From NCBI GenBank assembly GCA_903825395.1, contig CAIKAF010000024.1, forward strand, positions 58,642-122,641: a stretch of 64,000 nucleotides of DNA. Direction: 5' to 3'. This DNA is from an uncultured Flavobacteriales bacterium. GTDB taxonomy: Bacteria; Bacteroidota; Bacteroidia; CAIKAF01. The notes beneath the pieces are model-generated. The model worked only from the letters and a program-made list of their open reading frames with translations. It made no database searches and was not told the origin of the DNA. How positions within the stretch are numbered: the first letter of the stretch is position 1; every line of letters starts with the position of its first letter. The position numbers were made by a program, and so were the translations under genes. Shown here one piece after another: positions 59,398 to 64,000 of the stretch.

Positions 59398-61590
59398 TTA
59401 ATTCTTAAGTTCTTCATGACCAATACGTTCTCCGTTTTGGAAGAACTCAATGCACCGATTTACACAGTCGATGAGGACCGGAGAATTTGGATTGATTTTT
59501 TCGTCCAAAATCAATTTTGCCAGCTCGTTTAGCACCTTGCGCTGAATCACCCGCTTCAGTGGACGGGCACCGTATGCCGGATCAAAACCCAGCTCTGACA
59601 ACCATTCCAGGGCCTGCTCGGATATTTCAATCTGAATGCCGTTTTGTTCTTCCAAATTTTTCACCAGCTGATTGAGTTGAAGCTGAACAATGTGTTGAAT
59701 TTCGGTACGGCTCAGCGGTAAAAACATAATGGTTTCATCGATTCGATTCAAGAATTCAGGTCGGATGGATTTTCGAAGCAGCTCGAATACCGACATTTTG
59801 GCCGACTGCATGGCTGTATCTTCTTCTCCGGGCAAGGCGCTGTCCAATTTTTCCTGAATGATGTGGGAGCCCAAATTGGAGGTGAAAATAATCAGGGTGT
59901 TTTTGAAATTCACCTTTCTTCCCTTGGAATCCGTCAAATGGCCGTCATCCAGTACTTGCAATAAGATGTTAAACACATCGGGGTGCGCTTTTTCCATTTC
60001 GTCAAACAGCAAAACGGAATAGGGCTTGTTGCGAACGGCTTCTGTAAGCTGCCCGCCTTCTTCGTATCCAACATACCCGGGAGGTGAGCCTACCAATCTT
60101 GAAACGGCGTGTTTTTCTTGGTATTCGCTCATGTCAATCCGCGTCATGGCCTGCTCGCTATCAAACATTACTTCGGCTAAGGCTTTGGCCAATTCGGTTT
60201 TCCCAATTCCCGTTGAACCCAAAAAAATGAAGGAGCCGATGGGGCGGTTTGGATCTTGAACTCCGGCCCGGTTTCGTCGGACGGCATTGGCCACGGCCTC
60301 TACTGCTTCAGTTTGCCCGACAACCCGTTTTGCCAATTCCGATTCCATGTGCAACAGGCGTTGGCGCTCGGTTTGCAGCATGCGTTGAATTGGGATTCCT
60401 GTCCACCTGCTCACCACCTCGGCAATGTCTTCGGCATCCACCTCCTCTTTAATCATGGCTTGAGCCCCTTGTTTCTCTTTTAATTCCTGTTGAGCATCCT
60501 TTAGATTTTGATTCAGCTCGGCCATCCGTCCGTATCGAATTTCAGCCACCTTGCCATAATCGCCGGCCCGTTCAGCCTGTTCAGCTTGGGTTTTCAAGGA
60601 TTCTAAATCGGTTTTGGCTTGTTGAATTCGTTCTACGATGGCCTTTTCCTCTTTCCATTTGCCTTCCAGCCCCTTTTTTTGAGTTTCCAGTTCCCCAATT
60701 TCCCGATCGATTTGTGCCAACTTTTGAGAATCTCCTTCTCGTTTTATGGCTGCCTTTTCGATTTGAAGCTGAAGCAAACGGCGTTCCACCATTTCTAATT
60801 CCTCAGGCTTTGAGTTGATTTCAAGCCGCAATTTTGCTGCGGCTTCATCCATTAAGTCAATGGCTTTATCGGGCAAAAACCGGTCGCTGATGTAGCGTTG
60901 GCTGAGTTCAACCGATGCAATTACAGCATCGTCTTTAATTCTTACTTTATGATGGGTTTCATATTTTTCTTTAATACCCCGCAAAATCGAGATGGAATCT
61001 TCACCGCCCGGTTCTTCCACCATCACTTTTTGAAACCTACGCTCCAAGGCTTTATCCTGCTCAAAGTAGCGTTGATATTCCTTTAAAGTGGTGGCTCCAA
61101 CCGTACGCAATTCTCCTCGAGCCAGGGCTGGTTTTAGAATATTCCCTGCATCCATAGCTCCGGCACTTCTGCCGGCACCCACCAACATATGGATTTCATC
61201 AATGAACAAAATGATCTCGCCATTGGATTCTTGAATGGCTTTAATCACATTCTTCAATCGAGCTTCAAATTCACCTTGGTAAGAGGCTCCGGCCAAGAGC
61301 TGTCCTAGGTCTAAGGAATAAATTTTTTTCGATTTTAAATTGTCGGGTACATCTCCGTTGATGATTCGGTGGGCCAATCCCTCTGCAATGGCGGTTTTAC
61401 CCACACCCGGTTCTCCTATTAATATAGGGTTGTTTTTGGTGCGGCGGGTTAAGATGTGAAGTACCCGCCGTATTTCCTCTTCCCTGCCAATGACCGGGTC
61501 AAGTTTGCCTTTCAAGGCCAATTCATTGAAATTTTGGCAATAGGCATCAAGGGCTTCTTTTCCCGATGGACTTGGAGGTCGGTTGCTCAT
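59398..61590 (-). CDS. clpB: ClpB-type disaggregase lacking the N-terminal domain
   Basis: This 730-residue AAA+ chaperone resolves protein aggregates with DnaK. NBD1 has Walker A GEPGVGKT (about 60-67). The long coiled middle domain (about 265-390) is present, so this is ClpB and not ClpA/ClpC. NBD2 has [20 protein letters not shown] and [20 protein letters not shown]. Typical ClpB has about 860 residues; here the first 140-150 (Clp_N) are absent, and the start corresponds to the internal start that makes the short ClpB form in E. coli. Upstream DNA to the TypA gene is too short to hold it. Confidence 0.92.
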   Translation of the reverse strand: MSNRPPSPSGKEALDAYCQNFNELALKGKLDPVIGREEEIRRVLHILTRRTKNNPILIGEPGVGKTAIAEGLAHRIINGDVPDNLKSKKIYSLDLGQLLAGASYQGEFEARLKNVIKAIQESNGEIILFIDEIHMLVGAGRSAGAMDAGNILKPALARGELRTVGATTLKEYQRYFEQDKALERRFQKVMVEEPGGEDSISILRGIKEKYETHHKVRIKDDAVIASVELSQRYISDRFLPDKAIDLMDEAAAKLRLEINSKPEELEMVERRLLQLQIEKAAIKREGDSQKLAQIDREIGELETQKKGLEGKWKEEKAIVERIQQAKTDLESLKTQAEQAERAGDYGKVAEIRYGRMAELNQNLKDAQQELKEKQGAQAMIKEEVDAEDIAEVVSRWTGIPIQRMLQTERQRLLHMESELAKRVVGQTEAVEAVANAVRRNRAGVQDPNRPIGSFIFLGSTGIGKTELAKALAEVMFDSEQAMTRIDMSEYQEKHAVSRLVGSPPGYVGYEEGGQLTEAVRNKPYSVLLFDEMEKAHPDVFNILLQVLDDGHLTDSKGRKVNFKNTLIIFTSNLGSHIIQEKLDSALPGEEDTAMQSAKMSVFELLRKSIRPEFLNRIDETIMFLPLSRTEIQHIVQLQLNQLVKNLEEQNGIQIEISEQALEWLSELGFDPAYGARPLKRVIQRKVLNELAKLILDEKINPNSPVLIDCVNRCIEFFQNGERIGHEELKN

Positions 61591-61798
61591 AATTCTGTTT
61601 TTCTTCTCTCTACCAAAAAGAAGGCCAGTTACTATTCCATGACGGTATGGCGGTTCTAGGGCAACAGGTACGACAAACTGGCATGAGAAACGTAAAAGTG
61701 AAGGACGAATTGACCTGTTTTAGTTGCCCTGAAGCTTGATTTATGGAGATATTTACGGAAAGTTCATCTTCAGCCGCCTATAGGTCAATCCAAAGTTC

Positions 61799-61806
61799 TA
61801 TCTTCG
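61799..61806 (+). promoter_or_regulatory. Near-consensus -7 element of typA
   Basis: TATCTTCG differs from TAnnTTTG at one base and ends 8 nt before the chosen ATG (61815). Confidence 0.4.
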
Positions 61807-61814
61807 CCGCACTT

Positions 61815-63611
61815 ATGACAGCTATACGTAATGTAGCCATCATCGCACACGTCGATCATGGCAAAACCACCCTAGTAGATAAAATCCTTCATTATTGCAG
61901 TTTATTTCGCAGCAACGAATCGACCGGTGATTTGATTCTAGACAACAACGATTTGGAACGGGAACGTGGAATTACCATTCTTTCTAAGAACGTTTCGGTT
62001 CAATACAAAGGAGTTAAAATTAATTTGATTGATACCCCCGGTCACGCCGACTTCGGAGGCGAAGTTGAACGGGTGTTGAACATGGCGGATGGAGTATTGT
62101 TGTTGGTGGATGCCTTTGAAGGCCCCATGCCTCAAACCCGATACGTATTGAGTAAAGCCTTGTCTTTGGGTAAAAAGCCCATTGTTGTGGTGAACAAGGT
62201 AGATAAAGAAAACTGTAGGCCAGATGAGGTACAGGAAGCTGTATTTGATCTGATGTTTAACCTGGAGGCCACCGAAGATCAGTTGGGATTCCGTACCGTG
62301 TATGGTTCGGCCAAGCAAAATTGGATGGGACCCGATTTTAAAAATCCTACTCAAGATATTGGTTATTTGTTGGACTCTATTTTGGAGGAAATTCCAGCTC
62401 CAACACCCCCCGAAGGCAACCTACAACTTCAAATTACCAGCATTGATTATTCAAAATACACCGGAAGAATTGCTGTAGGTCGGATTAATCGCGGCTGCTT
62501 ATCGGTGAATCAACCCATTAATTTAATGCGGCGCGACGGATCGGCAGCACCGGGAAGAATTAAAGAGATATTTATTTTTGAAGGACTCGGAAAAGCCAAA
62601 ACCGAACGGGTTGAAGCCGGTGATATTTGTGCTGTGGTTGGACTGGAATCGTTTGAAATTGGAGATACCATTGCCGATTTTGAGGCTCCCGAAGCCATGC
62701 CACCCATGCAAATCGACGAACCCACCATGAGCATGGTGTTTACCATCAACAACAGCCCCTTTTTTGGGCGGGAAGGGCAATTCGTGACCTCAAGGCACTT
62801 GCGCGATCGGTTGATGAAAGAAACAGAGAAAAACCTGGCCTTGAAGGTGATGGAAACCGATTCACAGGATACCTTTTTGGTGTTCGGTCGTGGAATTTTG
62901 CACCTTTCCATTTTAATAGAAACCATGCGTAGGGAAGGGTATGAGCTTCAGGTTGGTCAGCCCCGCGTTATCATTAAGGAAATTGATGGTAAAAAATGCG
63001 AGCCTGTCGAAATTTTAAGCATTGATGTGCCAGAAGAATACAGCGGAAAGGCTATTGAACAGGTGACTCAACGGAAAGGCGAAATGAAAATCATGGAGCC
63101 CAAAGGAGATTTGATTCATTTGGAATTTGAAATTCCTTCAAAAGCCTTGATGGGTCTTCGTACGGCTTTACTTAACGCCACTGCAGGTGAGGCTGTGGTG
63201 AGTCACCGGTTTGAAAATTATCAACCCATTAAAGGGAATGTACCAGAACGGCAGAACGGCTCGTTGATTGCCCTAGAAACAGGAACAGCGATTGCTTATG
63301 CTCTTGATAAACTTCAAGATCGCGGTCGATTCTTTATTGCTCCAGGAGAAGAGGTGTATATGGGGCAAGTTGTAGGTGCACATTCCAGAGACAATGATTT
63401 GGTGGTGAATCTGACCAAAACCAAAAAATTAAGCAACGTAAGGGCAAGTGGTACCGACGACAAGGTTCAGTTGGCTCCACCCATTCGTTTTTCGTTGGAA
63501 GAAAATCTGGAATACATACAGGAAGACGAGTACGTTGAAATTACACCTAAAAGCATGCGGTTGCGAAAAATCCTTCTGGATGAAAACGACCGCAAGCGGG
63601 CTTCAAGGTAA
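61815..63611 (+). CDS. typA: GTPase TypA/BipA
   Basis: This 598-residue translational GTPase binds ribosomes and is needed for growth under stress and cold. G1 is IIAHVDHGKTTLVDKIL (about 9-25), then ERERGITILSKN, G3 DTPGHADFGGEV and G4 NKVD. Domain II and the EF-G-like C-terminal half follow, ending with the BipA-specific GEEVYMGQVVGAHSRDNDLV. The ATG at 61815 gives the usual MTAIRNVAIIAHVDHGKTT start; the 24 residues of the longer frame have no family match. It is divergent from clpB. Confidence 0.95.
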   Translation: MTAIRNVAIIAHVDHGKTTLVDKILHYCSLFRSNESTGDLILDNNDLERERGITILSKNVSVQYKGVKINLIDTPGHADFGGEVERVLNMADGVLLLVDAFEGPMPQTRYVLSKALSLGKKPIVVVNKVDKENCRPDEVQEAVFDLMFNLEATEDQLGFRTVYGSAKQNWMGPDFKNPTQDIGYLLDSILEEIPAPTPPEGNLQLQITSIDYSKYTGRIAVGRINRGCLSVNQPINLMRRDGSAAPGRIKEIFIFEGLGKAKTERVEAGDICAVVGLESFEIGDTIADFEAPEAMPPMQIDEPTMSMVFTINNSPFFGREGQFVTSRHLRDRLMKETEKNLALKVMETDSQDTFLVFGRGILHLSILIETMRREGYELQVGQPRVIIKEIDGKKCEPVEILSIDVPEEYSGKAIEQVTQRKGEMKIMEPKGDLIHLEFEIPSKALMGLRTALLNATAGEAVVSHRFENYQPIKGNVPERQNGSLIALETGTAIAYALDKLQDRGRFFIAPGEEVYMGQVVGAHSRDNDLVVNLTKTKKLSNVRASGTDDKVQLAPPIRFSLEENLEYIQEDEYVEITPKSMRLRKILLDENDRKRASR

Positions 63612-63639
63612 GGTGACGGTAATGGGCTAGACTGTTTGG

Positions 63640-64000
63640 TTTTAACTCACCTCCTCTGCGTCCTTTGCGCCGACATGGTGCCCTTTGCGGTAAAAAAACT
63701 GGTTCGGGCTTAGGTGGCAGTTTTTACCACTAAGTTCGCCAAGGGAGCCGCAATGTGCACAGAGTTTTTTGTGGTTGAAAGAGAGCCTGGTCGTTGTTAC
63801 TACACCTCCTCTGCGTCCTTTGCGCCGACATGGTGCTCTTTGTGTTTAAAAAAAACTGGTTCAGGATTAGGTGGCAGTTTTTACCACTAAGTTCGCCAAG
63901 GGAGCCGCAATGTGCACAGAGTTTTTTGTGGTTGAAAGAGAGCCTGGTCGTTGTTACTACACCTCCTCTGCGTCCTTTGCGCCGACATGGTGCTCTTTGT
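63640..64000. repeat. Tandem repeat, unit 155-157 bp, running off the window
   Basis: Units begin with CCTCCTCTGCGTCCTTTGCG at 63650, 63805 and 63962, so two full units and part of a third are visible. Units two and three start almost identically. Each contains GGTGGCAGTTTTTACCAC, able to form a hairpin, and GCCAAGGGAGCCGCAATGTG. The same word set occurs once at 51977-52166. No gene is seen in the array. Confidence 0.9.

Noticed and set aside
63640..64000. CRISPR array
   Set aside because: Units of about 155 bp are nearly identical throughout; there are no unique spacers between short repeats and no cas genes.

Overview
The window is a 64 kb piece of a Bacteroidota chromosome, most likely from a Flavobacteriia-like aquatic lineage. 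The evidence is the Bacteroidota -7 promoter element TAnnTTTG in front of many genes, a type IX secretion type B sorting domain, a ubiE-porT gene pair, a PorE-like TPR/propeller/OmpA protein, a CrtI/CruF carotenoid pair, a menaquinone methyltransferase and a subfamily 2 PyrF. Almost all genes are housekeeping or general metabolism. I see no rRNA or tRNA gene, no prophage, no insertion-sequence transposase and no CRISPR array.

Layout. 1-6.0 kb: two divergent glycosyltransferases (one cut by the window edge), a fibrinogen-like surface protein, a Bax-like glucosaminidase, a polytopic membrane protein and transaldolase. 6.0-6.4 kb: SRP RNA and a TAG trinucleotide repeat. 6.4-9.1 kb: an acetyltransferase and two oxidoreductases. 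9.2-13.0 kb: a cobalamin riboswitch driving a BtuB-like receptor and a BtuG-like lipoprotein, followed by a DUF6580 membrane protein. 13.4-14.2 kb: a putative structured ncRNA and a folded repeat. 14.2-26.6 kb: MarR, cytochrome c peroxidase, aminotransferase, TrkH, UbiE, PorT, a COG2509 flavoprotein, HutU, an SDR, a second copy of the putative ncRNA and 3-hydroxyanthranilate dioxygenase. 26.6-37.5 kb, nearly all minus strand: RsmB-like, HflX, PyrF, RF1, PurM, PorE-like, CruF and CrtI. 37.9-51.5 kb: RF3, an ABC-F ATPase, a lipoprotein, a two-gene unit with a rifampin-phosphotransferase-like dikinase, UvrA and secreted proteins. 51.5-64 kb: a KdsC-like phosphatase, CtaA, aldehyde dehydrogenase, CTP synthase, LMW-PTP, an RsmI-like methylase, DUF1003, an N-domain-less ClpB and TypA/BipA. 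The window ends in a tandem repeat of about 155 bp.

The most unusual content is non-coding. First, two intergenic elements of about 440 bp (13.4 and 25.5 kb) share a promoter with identical spacing and hairpins that keep pairing through base changes, so they look like paralogous structured RNAs of an undescribed class. Second, six GC-rich intergenic elements carry seven copies of a 16-nt hairpin of fixed layout (3 bp, tandem GA/GA, C-G, tetraloop). The tetraloops are UUUA, CUUG, GCGA or GAAA, and each hairpin sits inside stems whose sequence differs from copy to copy while the two arms stay complementary. Several genes also have the -7 element 2-7 nt before the start codon, which suggests leaderless mRNAs.
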